Source: an uncultured bacterium (GTDB lineage: Bacteria > Bacteroidota > Bacteroidia > Chitinophagales > Chitinophagaceae). Taken from it: a stretch of DNA of 64,000 nucleotides. A program made the translations under genes and the position numbers. This document shows positions 53,117 to 62,154 of this stretch, in pieces. Under the pieces are notes generated by a model, which saw only the letters and a list, made by a program, of their open reading frames with translations, was not told the origin of the DNA and ran no database searches. The DNA lies in assembly GCA_903920455.1 (NCBI GenBank), contig CAIXLY010000007.1, positions 1 to 64,000 of the forward strand, given 5' to 3'. Within the stretch, counting starts at the first letter, position 1. Each line of letters starts with the position of its first letter.

Positions 53117-54607
53117 ATGAGCAGAAACATAGGAAAATATTTTCACCAAGAAATGAATAACCACGCAGGCCAAGAACATACAAACCACAGGACTAAAATT
53201 GTAGCCACCGTAGGCCCTGCATGCGACACCTATGACAAGCTGCTGGAGTTGGTTCAGGCAGGTGTGAATGTATTCAGACTTAATTTTTCTCACGGAGCAC
53301 ATGAAGACAAAAAGACTATCATCGAGCATATTCGTAAGATCAATGCAACTGAGCCCTACAATATTGCGATACTCGGAGACCTTCAGGGTCCGAAATTGAG
53401 AGTTGGTGAAATTGAAAACAATTCATTGCCTGTAGAAGAAGGTGATATTCTTACACTCACCAATGAAAAAGTAATTGGTACAATAGAAAAAATTTATGTC
53501 TCCTATCCTAATCTCGCAGGCGACGTAGTCATTGGAAATACCATCATGATTGATGATGGAAAAATTGAAGTGGTCGTAGATCAGGTTATGCCAAATGGTG
53601 ATGTAAAAGTAAAGGTGAAGTTGGGTGGAATCATCTCCTCAAAAAAAGGACTTAATCTTCCTGATACAAAAATTTCACTTCCAGCGCTTACAGAAAAAGA
53701 CTTGATTGATCTTGAATTTATCATGAAGGAACAGCTTGACTGGGTTGCTCTTTCTTTTGTTCGTCGCGTTGAGGACATCGTTGGAATCAAAAAAATCCTT
53801 AGCGACAACAATAGCAAAACCAAGGTAATTGCAAAGATTGAAATGCCTGAGGCACTAGAAAACCTTCGCGAAATTATTCTTGAATCTGATGCCATCATGG
53901 TAGCAAGAGGAGACCTTGGAGTTGAAGTACCAATAGAGAAAGTGCCTTTAATCCAACGTCAGATCATCAGAAAATGTCTGCATAGGGCAAAACCAGTGAT
54001 CGTAGCTACACAGATGATGGAAAGCATGATCGACAGGGTTAAGCCAAACAGAAGTGAGAGCACAGATGTTGCCAATGCAGTACTTGAAGGTGCTGATGCA
54101 GTAATGCTAAGCGGCGAGACGGCAACTGGGAAACATCCCGCCCTAGTAGTGGAAACAATGAGGAAAATAATCATCGAAGCGGAGAAAGCTGAATATAGAT
54201 ACAACAGAGAAGAAGACATTAAACCACTTCCACAATCTCCAACCTTTATCAGCGATGCTGTTTGTCTTACTGCATGTAAACTTGCAGCAAATACAAATGC
54301 AGATGCACTGATCGGAATGACACAATCAGGATACACTGCTTTTAAATTGAGCAGCTATCGCCCTCAATCTCATCTCTACATCTTCACAAAAGAAAGGTCA
54401 CTAGTCAATCAGCTCAGTCTAAGCTGGGGAGTAAGGGCGTTTTTCTATAGCGAAGAGAGAGGACTTGACGCCATCATTGCAGATCAGATGGAAATACTTA
54501 AAGAAAGAGGATTCATCAGGAAAGATGAGATTTGTGTAAATACAGGAAGCACTCCAGTTGAATTGCATCTCCCTACAAATACAATCAAAGTATCCTGCGT
54601 ACAATAA
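53117..54607 (+). CDS. pyk: Pyruvate kinase
   Basis: Makes pyruvate and ATP from phosphoenolpyruvate. The 496 aa include TKIVATVGPACDTYDK (about 29-44), catalytic AKIEMPEAL (about 239-247), the ADP/Mg segment MVARGDLGVEVPIEKVPLIQ (about 261-280), NRSESTDVANAVLEGADAVM, and a C-terminal domain. About 20 extra residues precede the usual start (a downstream ATG at codon 15 is an alternative). It lies 60 bp after pfkA, with rnhA 31 bp downstream. Confidence 0.96.
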   Translation: MSRNIGKYFHQEMNNHAGQEHTNHRTKIVATVGPACDTYDKLLELVQAGVNVFRLNFSHGAHEDKKTIIEHIRKINATEPYNIAILGDLQGPKLRVGEIENNSLPVEEGDILTLTNEKVIGTIEKIYVSYPNLAGDVVIGNTIMIDDGKIEVVVDQVMPNGDVKVKVKLGGIISSKKGLNLPDTKISLPALTEKDLIDLEFIMKEQLDWVALSFVRRVEDIVGIKKILSDNNSKTKVIAKIEMPEALENLREIILESDAIMVARGDLGVEVPIEKVPLIQRQIIRKCLHRAKPVIVATQMMESMIDRVKPNRSESTDVANAVLEGADAVMLSGETATGKHPALVVETMRKIIIEAEKAEYRYNREEDIKPLPQSPTFISDAVCLTACKLAANTNADALIGMTQSGYTAFKLSSYRPQSHLYIFTKERSLVNQLSLSWGVRAFFYSEERGLDAIIADQMEILKERGFIRKDEICVNTGSTPVELHLPTNTIKVSCVQ

Positions 54608-54638
54608 TAACTCCTTCACTTTTCAGGGGTAAACTGCT

Positions 54639-55112
54639 GTGATGATTAACGGAAACGGACTAACTATTTATACCGATGGCGCTGCACGTGGTAACCCCGG
54701 CAGAGGTGGATACGGTGCAATTTTAATCTGGAAGGGCCAGAGTAAAGAGATTTCACAAGGCTATATACACACCACCAACAATAGGATGGAATTGATGTCG
54801 GTTATTGCTGCACTGGAATCCCTATCTAGGGCTGATTTAAATATAGAGGTGTATTCAGACAGCAAGTACGTTGTGCAAGCAGTTTCAGAAAGATGGCTTG
54901 ATAAATGGATAGCAACTGACTTCAAGGGGGGCAAAAAAAATAAGGACCTGTGGACCAAATACCATCAGCTAGCAAAACACCATACCATTAAGTTTATTTG
55001 GGTCAAGGGGCATGCATCAAACCCATACAACCAGCGGTGCGATGAACTTGCAACAGCTGCAGCGGATGGCAAGAACCTTATTGAGGATCTTGGCTATCAG
55101 CCAACTCCTTAA
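54639..55112 (+). CDS. rnhA: Ribonuclease HI
   Basis: Cleaves RNA in RNA:DNA hybrids. The 157 aa have the four acidic active-site residues: Asp in IYTDGAARGNPGRGG (about 9-23), Glu in NRMELMSV (about 47-54), Asp in VYSDSKYV (about 70-77) and Asp in CDELATAAAD. It lies 31 bp after pyk. Its 3' end overlaps the convergent mqnA gene by 35 bases, so the two mRNAs would be complementary there. Confidence 0.95.
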   Translation: MMINGNGLTIYTDGAARGNPGRGGYGAILIWKGQSKEISQGYIHTTNNRMELMSVIAALESLSRADLNIEVYSDSKYVVQAVSERWLDKWIATDFKGGKKNKDLWTKYHQLAKHHTIKFIWVKGHASNPYNQRCDELATAAADGKNLIEDLGYQPTP

Positions 55113-55845
55113 TTCCTTTTAGATATAAATCGATTGCGGCTAGTTTAGTAGGTGTAAGTGGGTAAGATATATTTTCTTTAAAGTAGGTTGAGAGGTTGTA
55201 ATCAGGAAAAACCAATCCATCAATAACTTGATCAATTTCAATAACGCCTACCCCATTGGCTTCACTGAATCTTTTTACAAATTCCTTATCCAACTTCTTT
55301 ACTGATACCCAAACTGCAAAAACGAATGGCAGGCCTGTGAAAGCTTTCCAGGCAGCTCCAAGATCGTATTGATAGTTCGATTTATTGATATACATTAAAG
55401 CCCTATCGCCAATAATCAGACCTGCCGTTGTCCCGGATATAAGATCAAAGTAATTGTCGTTTACGGCTGAAATAAACTTCACACTCTTCTTCCAATACCT
55501 AGCAAGTAACAATTCGCAGAGCATGACAGAGGTAAGGGATTGATAATCCAGAATAATGGTTTCAATTTCAGCCATGGGCACCTGGCTAAAAACAGCAACA
55601 GATGCAACTTCGCCGTTTGTTGAGATACAGTAGTCAGAAACGATATGGTACTCAGGGAATTCAGCCAACGCCGCAACAGGCACTAGGCCGATATCGATTT
55701 CTCCCTTTTTGAGGAGCGGAACCAACCCAGATGGAAATTCCAGCAGAAGCTCGATTTCATCTTTTATTGGCGCCTTGCCCAGGCCGGCAAGCATCGGCTT
55801 TGTGTTTAAATAGCTAACTGCCCCTATCCTTATTTTCCTTTCCAA
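55078..55845 (-). CDS. mqnA: Chorismate dehydratase of the futalosine menaquinone pathway
   Basis: First step of the alternative menaquinone pathway: chorismate to 3-enolpyruvyl-benzoate. The 255 aa have the periplasmic-binding-protein fold of the family, starting IRIGAVSYLNTKPML, with LKKGEIDIGLVPVAA (about 46-60), DYQSLTSVMLCELLL and the AGLIIGDRAL segment (about 140-149). It shows that the organism uses the futalosine route. The start is TTG at 55845; an ATG would lose conserved residues. Divergent from purB; overlaps rnhA at its end. Confidence 0.9.
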   Translation of the reverse strand: MERKIRIGAVSYLNTKPMLAGLGKAPIKDEIELLLEFPSGLVPLLKKGEIDIGLVPVAALAEFPEYHIVSDYCISTNGEVASVAVFSQVPMAEIETIILDYQSLTSVMLCELLLARYWKKSVKFISAVNDNYFDLISGTTAGLIIGDRALMYINKSNYQYDLGAAWKAFTGLPFVFAVWVSVKKLDKEFVKRFSEANGVGVIEIDQVIDGLVFPDYNLSTYFKENISYPLTPTKLAAIDLYLKGIKELADSQDPQ

Positions 55846-55856
55846 TGATATTGCCG

Positions 55857-55864
55857 TAATTTTG
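55857..55864 (+). promoter_or_regulatory. -7 promoter box of purB (TAATTTTG)
   Basis: Exact TAnnTTTG match, 29 bases before the purB ATG, in the short space between divergent mqnA and purB. Confidence 0.5.
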
Positions 55865-55893
55865 ATGCAAGTTACACCAATTAAGGATTACAT

Positions 55894-57234
55894 ATGGAGC
55901 TCAATACACTTACGGCCATCTCCCCTATCGATGGTCGCTACCGTTCACAAGTAGAAAATTTCTCAGCATATTTTTCGGAGTTTGCATTGATGCAATACAG
56001 GCTCAGGGTTGAGACCGAATATTTTATTGCCCTTTCGCAGCAAAAGATATTCACCCTTAGTGCTGCCCAAGCAAATAAGCTTCGTAAGGTTTATATCAAT
56101 TTCAATTTTGAGACGGCAAATGAAATTAAGCAACTTGAAAAAGTAACTAACCACGATGTTAAGGCTCTTGAGTATTATATGAAAAAAGAGCTCGAATCCC
56201 TTGAGCTAGGCAGCTTGAAAGAGTTTGTTCACTTCGGCCTAACCTCACAGGATATCAACAATACTGCTGTTCCCATGATGTGGAAAGAAGCCCTGGAAAA
56301 CGAGTACTTGCCAGCCATCAATAACCTGAATATCAGATTGCGTGAATTTGCCAATTCATGGAAAAAAATACCCATGCTGGCAAAGACACATGGGCAACCC
56401 GCATCTCCAACAAACCTCGGAAAAGAAATGATGGTTTTTGTAGAGCGTATTGATGACCAACTTTCATTGTTAACCCAGGTTCCTTACTCCTGCAAATTCG
56501 GTGGTGCAACTGGAAATCTAAATGCACATGTAGTGGCCTACCCTAAAATCAATTGGGTGAAATTTGCGAACAAATTCTGTAGCGATAAACTCGGACTTCA
56601 GAGACAGCAGTACACCACACAAATTGAGCACTACGATCATCTTGCGGCTCAATTTGACGGCATTAAAAGAATCAACACCATTTTGTTGGATCTCAGCAAA
56701 GATTTTTGGGCGTACATCTCAATGGAATATTTCCGTCAAAAAACAAAGAAGGGTGAAATTGGATCCTCGGCCATGCCACATAAGGTTAACCCTATCGATT
56801 TTGAAAATGCAGAAGGAAACCTAGGTATAGCAAATGCGCTATTCGAACACCTCTCAGCAAAATTGCCAATTTCAAGATTGCAACGCGACCTCACCGATTC
56901 AACAGTAATAAGAAATATTGGAATTCCTGTTGCACACACCATGATTTCTTTGAATTCAATCAATAAAGGACTAGACAAATTACTGTTGAATGAAGATGCC
57001 ATCAAGGCTGACTTGGATAAGAATTGGGCGGTTGTTGCAGAGGCCATTCAAACTATACTCAGAAGAGAACAGTACCCGCAGCCCTATGAGGCCTTAAAAC
57101 AACTTACCCGCGGGAAATCAACGATTGATAAAAAAACAATTCATTCATTCATCAACAAATTGAATGTCAAAGCTTCCGTAAAGAAAGAGTTGATGAGAAT
57201 TACGCCATTTAATTACACTGGAGTTGGGCTCTAG
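55894..57234 (+). CDS. purB: Adenylosuccinate lyase
   Basis: Two steps of purine synthesis: releases fumarate from SAICAR and from adenylosuccinate. The 446 aa include SPIDGRYRSQVENF (about 10-23), VTNHDVKALEYYMK (about 83-96), HFGLTSQDINNTA, the general-base KTHGQPASPTNLGKE region (about 164-178) and the fumarase-superfamily signature GSSAMPHKVNPIDFENAEGN (about 289-308). Standard length. Divergent from mqnA. Confidence 0.97.
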   Translation: MELNTLTAISPIDGRYRSQVENFSAYFSEFALMQYRLRVETEYFIALSQQKIFTLSAAQANKLRKVYINFNFETANEIKQLEKVTNHDVKALEYYMKKELESLELGSLKEFVHFGLTSQDINNTAVPMMWKEALENEYLPAINNLNIRLREFANSWKKIPMLAKTHGQPASPTNLGKEMMVFVERIDDQLSLLTQVPYSCKFGGATGNLNAHVVAYPKINWVKFANKFCSDKLGLQRQQYTTQIEHYDHLAAQFDGIKRINTILLDLSKDFWAYISMEYFRQKTKKGEIGSSAMPHKVNPIDFENAEGNLGIANALFEHLSAKLPISRLQRDLTDSTVIRNIGIPVAHTMISLNSINKGLDKLLLNEDAIKADLDKNWAVVAEAIQTILRREQYPQPYEALKQLTRGKSTIDKKTIHSFINKLNVKASVKKELMRITPFNYTGVGL

Positions 57235-57263
57235 CCTTATGCTCGTTTAGTATTGAGTACAGT

Positions 57264-58850
57264 TTATTTGTGAATTTCTGAACTGAAATGAAACTCAATA
57301 TCAGGATTATTGGCAATTTCAGTGTTCAAGAACCATTCACTTTGGGCGAGATACACTACATGCCCATCTTTATCAATAACCGTATTTGCAGTTTTAAACC
57401 TGGTGAATTCATCAAGCTTTGCCGGATTGGCTGCAGTTAACCAACATGCTTTATAGAATGGCAAAGAGTTGAACTGAACAGAAGCACTGTATTCATGCAG
57501 CAATCGATACTGGATTACTTCAAATTGCAAATCACCTACACAACCGATAATTTTTCTGTTTCCATTGTGTTGGGTAAACAATTGAGCAACCCCTTCATCA
57601 GTAAGCTGGTTGAGGCCTTTTTCCAATTGCTTTGTTTTCATCGGATCCTTGTTCACCACTTCCTTGAATATCTCTGGAGAGAAACTTGGCACGCCAGTAA
57701 AGTAAAAGTTTTCTCCTTCTGTAAGCGTATCACCAATTTTAAAATTACCAGTATCAAAAAGACCCACAACATCACCAGAATAGGCTTCCTCTATGACATC
57801 CTTATCACGGGCTAGAAAACTATAGGGATTGCTAAACCGAACATCCTTATCAAGCCTAACATGATGATAATATTTATTGCGCTCAAATTTACCTGAACAG
57901 ACACGCAAGAACGCTATTCTATCGCGATGCTTGGGATCCAAGTTGGCATGAATCTTAAAGATAAATCCACTGAACTTATCTTCCATGGCATCAACGCTTC
58001 GGGTAGTTGCTTCGCGACTTTGTGGAACTGGAGAAATTTTAATGAAGGTATCCAGCAACTCTTTAACTCCGAAATTATTGATTGCACTACCAAAGAAAAC
58101 AGGGGCAGTCTCCCCTTTAAGATAAGCTTCGTTATTAAAATCTCCATAGACCCCTTCAAAAAGCTCAGCATCCTCACGAAGTTGTGCTGCATCTTTATCT
58201 CCCACCAGCCTATCTAATGCAAGATCTGACAGGTTATCAATCTTTACACTTTCCTCGTCGGTAGCTTTTTGATTTGGATGAAACAACAATAAACTCTTAT
58301 TGTATAAATTATATACTCCTTTAAAATCTTTACCCATGTTAATCGGCCAGCTCAATGGGTGAAGGTGGATATTCAACTCCTTTTCAATTTCGTCCATCAG
58401 ATCAAATGGATATTTACCATCACGATCCATTTTGTTAATGAATACGATAACGGGTGTATCCCTCATGCGACAAACTTCCATGAGTTTTCTTGTTTGCTCT
58501 TCAACACCTTTTACCACATCTACAACAAGTACAACACTATCTACCGCCGTAAGTGTTCGATACGTATCCTCTGCAAAATCTTTGTGACCGGGTGTATCAA
58601 GAAGATTGATCAATACCCCATTGTACTCAAAACTCATTACTGAGGTAGCCACACTGATACCTCGCTGACGTTCGATTTCCATGAAATCACTGGTAGCATG
58701 CTTCTTTATCTTGTTGCTTTTTACAGCACCTGCCGTCTGAATGGCTCCTCCAAACAGCAGGAATTTTTCTGTAAGCGTTGTTTTCCCAGCATCTGGATGC
58801 GAGATGATTGCAAAAGTCCTGCGTTTTCGTATTTCATTATCGAATTTCAT
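57264..58850 (-). CDS. prfC: Peptide chain release factor 3
   Basis: A translational GTPase that recycles release factors 1 and 2 after termination. The 528 aa show P-loop [13 protein letters not shown] (about 17-29), [13 protein letters not shown]3 [16 protein letters not shown] and G4 NKMDRD, then the RF3-specific C-terminal domains ([26 protein letters not shown]). The ATG at 58850 is chosen over a TTG nine bases upstream because that TTG lies within the TATCTTTG promoter box; the message then has almost no leader. Convergent with purB. Confidence 0.95.
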   Translation of the reverse strand: MKFDNEIRKRRTFAIISHPDAGKTTLTEKFLLFGGAIQTAGAVKSNKIKKHATSDFMEIERQRGISVATSVMSFEYNGVLINLLDTPGHKDFAEDTYRTLTAVDSVVLVVDVVKGVEEQTRKLMEVCRMRDTPVIVFINKMDRDGKYPFDLMDEIEKELNIHLHPLSWPINMGKDFKGVYNLYNKSLLLFHPNQKATDEESVKIDNLSDLALDRLVGDKDAAQLREDAELFEGVYGDFNNEAYLKGETAPVFFGSAINNFGVKELLDTFIKISPVPQSREATTRSVDAMEDKFSGFIFKIHANLDPKHRDRIAFLRVCSGKFERNKYYHHVRLDKDVRFSNPYSFLARDKDVIEEAYSGDVVGLFDTGNFKIGDTLTEGENFYFTGVPSFSPEIFKEVVNKDPMKTKQLEKGLNQLTDEGVAQLFTQHNGNRKIIGCVGDLQFEVIQYRLLHEYSASVQFNSLPFYKACWLTAANPAKLDEFTRFKTANTVIDKDGHVVYLAQSEWFLNTEIANNPDIEFHFSSEIHK

Positions 58851-58856
58851 GGGATG

Positions 58857-58864
58857 CAAAGATA
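58857..58864 (-). promoter_or_regulatory. -7 promoter box of prfC (TATCTTTG)
   Basis: Exact TAnnTTTG match whose last G is six bases (CATCCC) before the prfC ATG. Another case of a leaderless or nearly leaderless gene. Confidence 0.6.
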
Positions 58865-59000
58865 AGGATTGTGCAGGTAAGCTTTGGCCTGAGAAAAGCC
58901 ATATTCCGCAGCATTTCTATGACTCATTCAAATAAACAGTACCATATTTACGGCGAGGTCATGCATGAATATAAATGTAGAAAAAGAATGTCCAATTGAC

Positions 59001-59008
59001 TAAATTTG
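59001..59008 (+). promoter_or_regulatory. -7 promoter box of the MacB-type permease gene (TAAATTTG)
   Basis: Exact TAnnTTTG match, 28 bases before the ATG at 59037. No clear TTG at -33. Confidence 0.5.
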
Positions 59009-59036
59009 TGCATTCTACCAACATCAGGATGACCGA

Positions 59037-60287
59037 ATGAGAAAAACCTTTGAAATACTAGCTACTACACTCCGCCTGGCACTGCAGGAGCTGGCAAAAA
59101 ATAAACTCAGGACCTTCCTCTCCCTTTTTGGTGTTACCATTGGAATCTTTTGCATTATTGGCGTTCTTTCTACAGTAAGTAGCCTGGAGCGCAATATCCA
59201 AGATGGAGTGAAGTCTCTCGGATCAAATACAATCTATATTGATAAGTGGGACTATGGAGGTGGGGCCGACTATCCTTGGTGGAAATACGTCAACAGGCCA
59301 AGTCCTCAACTCATAGAAACAAAACTGATCAGAGAAAAAATAAGTGCTCCCATCAATATTGTTTTCAACTTTTCAACCCAATCTTTTATTCAATTTGAAA
59401 ATGATAAATTGGATGGGATTACTTATCATGGAATAACTGAAGAGTTTGATAAGATTCAACCCGTAGAAATTCTATATGGCCGATATCTCAATCAATTGGA
59501 ATTTGATTATGGTACAAACAGCATTGTAATTGGATATGACAATGCAGAAAAACTTTTTGGGAGTCCGGAGAAAGCCATTGGCAAAGAAGTTTCCTTAAGG
59601 AATAAAAAGGCAATCATCGTTGGGGTAATAAAAAAACAAGGCACAAGTTTTATTGAGGGATGGCGGTTCGACCAAAGCATTATCCTTTCATATAGGTTCA
59701 TGAAGCAGATGCTGTTCAATGAGCGATTCAACAACCCAAAGATACTTGTAAAAGGTCCTGATAACATGAGCACAGATGCCCTAAAAGATGAATTGAAGGG
59801 GGCTATGCGTTCTATTCACAGACTCGGGCCTACAGAGGAAGACGACTTTGCGCTAAATGCAATCAGTGATTTCAGCAAGGCCGTGAGCTCCTTGTTTGCC
59901 AATGTAAATCTGGGCGGATGGATGATTGGATTGCTAAGTCTGATTGTTGGTGCTTTCGGAATAGCAAATATTATGTTTGTAACGGTTAGGGAAAGAACAC
60001 CCATCATCGGATTGAAAAAAGCAATAGGGGCAAAGAAAAGAACTATACTGATGGAGTTTCTTTTGGAAAGCGCATTGATATGCATCATTGGAGGGTTCAT
60101 TGGCATCGTATTGGTCTTAATAATGGCACAGCTGCTTACCAATATCTTTAATTTTCCCGTTTATGTTCCTACCAATATTTTAGCACTTGCAGTTGGCATC
60201 TGTGTTACCATTGGAATTCTGGCTGGGATCATCCCTGCGATGATAGCCGCTAAAATGGATCCCGTTGTGGCCATCAGATCAAAATAG
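59037..60287 (+). CDS. ABC transporter permease, MacB-type
   Basis: A 416 aa inner-membrane subunit of a MacB-like mechanotransmission ABC system. It has an N-terminal helix (about 25-47, within KNKLRTFLSLFGVTIGIFC), a large periplasmic domain, and three C-terminal helices (about 294-316, 340-365 and 375-405) with the signature RERTPIIGLKKAIGAKK. There is no ATPase domain, so it needs a separate nucleotide-binding partner encoded elsewhere. It probably exports a peptide, drug or lipoprotein; the substrate is unknown. tsaD follows 41 bp on. Confidence 0.88.
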   Translation: MRKTFEILATTLRLALQELAKNKLRTFLSLFGVTIGIFCIIGVLSTVSSLERNIQDGVKSLGSNTIYIDKWDYGGGADYPWWKYVNRPSPQLIETKLIREKISAPINIVFNFSTQSFIQFENDKLDGITYHGITEEFDKIQPVEILYGRYLNQLEFDYGTNSIVIGYDNAEKLFGSPEKAIGKEVSLRNKKAIIVGVIKKQGTSFIEGWRFDQSIILSYRFMKQMLFNERFNNPKILVKGPDNMSTDALKDELKGAMRSIHRLGPTEEDDFALNAISDFSKAVSSLFANVNLGGWMIGLLSLIVGAFGIANIMFVTVRERTPIIGLKKAIGAKKRTILMEFLLESALICIIGGFIGIVLVLIMAQLLTNIFNFPVYVPTNILALAVGICVTIGILAGIIPAMIAAKMDPVVAIRSK

Positions 60288-60328
60288 GAATCATACAAAA
60301 GAATGGATAGTCTTCATACATTCGCAGC

Positions 60329-61345
60329 ATGAAAAGTGGCGAACCCATCTACATACTCGGGATAGAATCTTCTTGTGACGAGACCTCTGCCTCTGTATGC
60401 AAGGATGGCAAGATTCTATCCAACATCATTGCCACACAGGAAATACATACACAATATGGAGGCGTTGTTCCCGAGCTTGCAAGCAGGGCACATATGCAAC
60501 ACATTGTACCTGTCGTGCAACAGGCCATTGACAAAGCTGGAATACAATTGCCGATGTTGAGTGCAATTGCATTTACACAATCACCGGGGCTCATTGGTGC
60601 TTTGTTGGTTGGAACAGGATTCGCAAAGTCATTAGCACTCTCTCTCAACATTCCACTGATTGGTGTACACCACATGCAGGCGCATGTGCTATCCAACCTT
60701 ATCGAGCAACCAACACAAGAATTTCCTTTCTTATGCCTTACCGTAAGTGGCGGGCATACCCAGATTGTATTGTGTAAAAGTCCGACCGACATGGAAATCC
60801 TTGGAGAGACCCTAGACGATGCAGCTGGCGAGGCATTTGACAAGACAGCGAAACTATTGGGATTGCCCTATCCAGGAGGCCCCCTGATTGATGAATATGC
60901 ACAACTTGGTGATGGCAAAAGATTTGCTTTTGCTGAGCCAAAGATTGAGCAATTAAATTTTAGTTTTAGTGGGGTTAAAACATCTATATTATATTTTCTT
61001 CAAAAAGAGCTTAAGAAGGATCCTGATTTTATTCAACACCATATCAATGACATTTGCGCTTCTGTACAACATTGCATTGTCAACATCTTATTGCAAAAAT
61101 TAAAAAAAGCAAGTCTCGAAACTGGAATCAAATCAATTTGCCTTGCTGGGGGCGTCTCTGCAAATAAAGGACTGAGAAAAGGATTGAAAGAAATGGCCAC
61201 AACCTATGGATGGAATATTCATATGCCAAGCCTTGAGTATTGCACAGACAATGCGGCCATGATAGCCATCACCGGATATTACAAACACTTGGCCGGCATA
61301 GAAAACGACCTCTCCGTTACAGCCTCTGCAAGGGCCAGTTGGTAA
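60329..61345 (+). CDS. tsaD: tRNA N6-adenosine threonylcarbamoyltransferase TsaD
   Basis: Transfers threonylcarbamoyl to A37 of tRNAs reading ANN codons, with TsaB and TsaE. The 338 aa start LGIESSCDETSAS (about 10-22). The metal-binding HHMQAH motif is at about 113-118, and VSGGHTQIV, PYPGGPLIDE and NFSFSGVKT follow, with the C-terminal LAGGVSANKGLR and Asp of CTDNAAMIA. Full length with all metal and nucleotide residues. Followed 11 bp later by the tRNA methylase gene, a sensible pairing. Confidence 0.97.
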   Translation: MKSGEPIYILGIESSCDETSASVCKDGKILSNIIATQEIHTQYGGVVPELASRAHMQHIVPVVQQAIDKAGIQLPMLSAIAFTQSPGLIGALLVGTGFAKSLALSLNIPLIGVHHMQAHVLSNLIEQPTQEFPFLCLTVSGGHTQIVLCKSPTDMEILGETLDDAAGEAFDKTAKLLGLPYPGGPLIDEYAQLGDGKRFAFAEPKIEQLNFSFSGVKTSILYFLQKELKKDPDFIQHHINDICASVQHCIVNILLQKLKKASLETGIKSICLAGGVSANKGLRKGLKEMATTYGWNIHMPSLEYCTDNAAMIAITGYYKHLAGIENDLSVTASARASW

Positions 61346-61356
61346 TTTTCATCATC

Positions 61357-62067
61357 ATGGGAAACCCTTACTTCAAGTTTAAACAATTCACGATTACACA
61401 GGACCAATGTGCTATGAAAGTGAGCACAGACTCTTGTTTATTTGGAGCATGGGTGGCAAGTATAGTAAGCCGCGAAAAGACCATATTGGATATTGGTGCA
61501 GGCACAGGACTACTCTCACTTATGATTGCACAACATATCGATGCAATAGTGCATGCGGTTGAAATTGAAACTGACTGCTATGAACAACTGGCTCAGAACA
61601 TCAACAGCTCACCATGGGCAGAGAGCATTCATGCTTTTCAAAACGACATCAAAGAATTTGATGAAGCCATAAAATACGACCTTATCATATCCAACCCTCC
61701 GTTCTACGAAAACCAATTGAGGTCGCCAAACAAGAACACAAACCTTGCAAGACATGGTGATCAACTTTCTTTGACCGAGCTATTTGCACAAGTGGAAAGA
61801 CTGCTAAGCGAGGCGGGGCGATTTGCATTGCTGATGCCCTACTATAGAAAAGAGGACGCCATAACTAGAGCAACAGATTCTGGTCTATTTGCAACCCAGG
61901 TCGTTGACGTTAAGCAAACTTCAAGACACGATCCATTTAGAAGCATGATTTGTTTTTCAAAGACATCAGAGAAAATAGATCATGAAACAACAATGATAAG
62001 GGACGAAAATGGGTTGTATTCAAGGAGATTTAGTGAATTGCTCGAAGCCTATTACTTACACCCATAA
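61357..62067 (+). CDS. tRNA1(Val) A37 N6-methyltransferase (TrmN6/YfiC family)
   Basis: A SAM-dependent methylase that modifies A37 of tRNA-Val in E. coli. The 236 aa start at ATG 61357 (MGNPYFKFKQFTI); an earlier start overlapping tsaD has no family support. KVSTDSCLFGAW (about 22-33), SAM motif DIGAGTGLLSL (about 46-56) and catalytic SNPPFYENQL (about 113-122) are seen, with RHGDQLSL after it. It lies 11 bp behind tsaD, so both tRNA-modification genes are likely co-transcribed. Confidence 0.9.
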   Translation: MGNPYFKFKQFTITQDQCAMKVSTDSCLFGAWVASIVSREKTILDIGAGTGLLSLMIAQHIDAIVHAVEIETDCYEQLAQNINSSPWAESIHAFQNDIKEFDEAIKYDLIISNPPFYENQLRSPNKNTNLARHGDQLSLTELFAQVERLLSEAGRFALLMPYYRKEDAITRATDSGLFATQVVDVKQTSRHDPFRSMICFSKTSEKIDHETTMIRDENGLYSRRFSELLEAYYLHP

Positions 62068-62154
62068 TTTGATTGATTGAGATAAACCACACCAATCACT
62101 TCAGCGCATAGATAAATGTTCCTTCTGCAAGCAGTCAATGTCTTTTAAACAGCA

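Noticed and set aside
60349-60843. 164-codon minus-strand frame inside tsaD
   Set aside because: Antisense shadow of conserved tsaD; no independent support.
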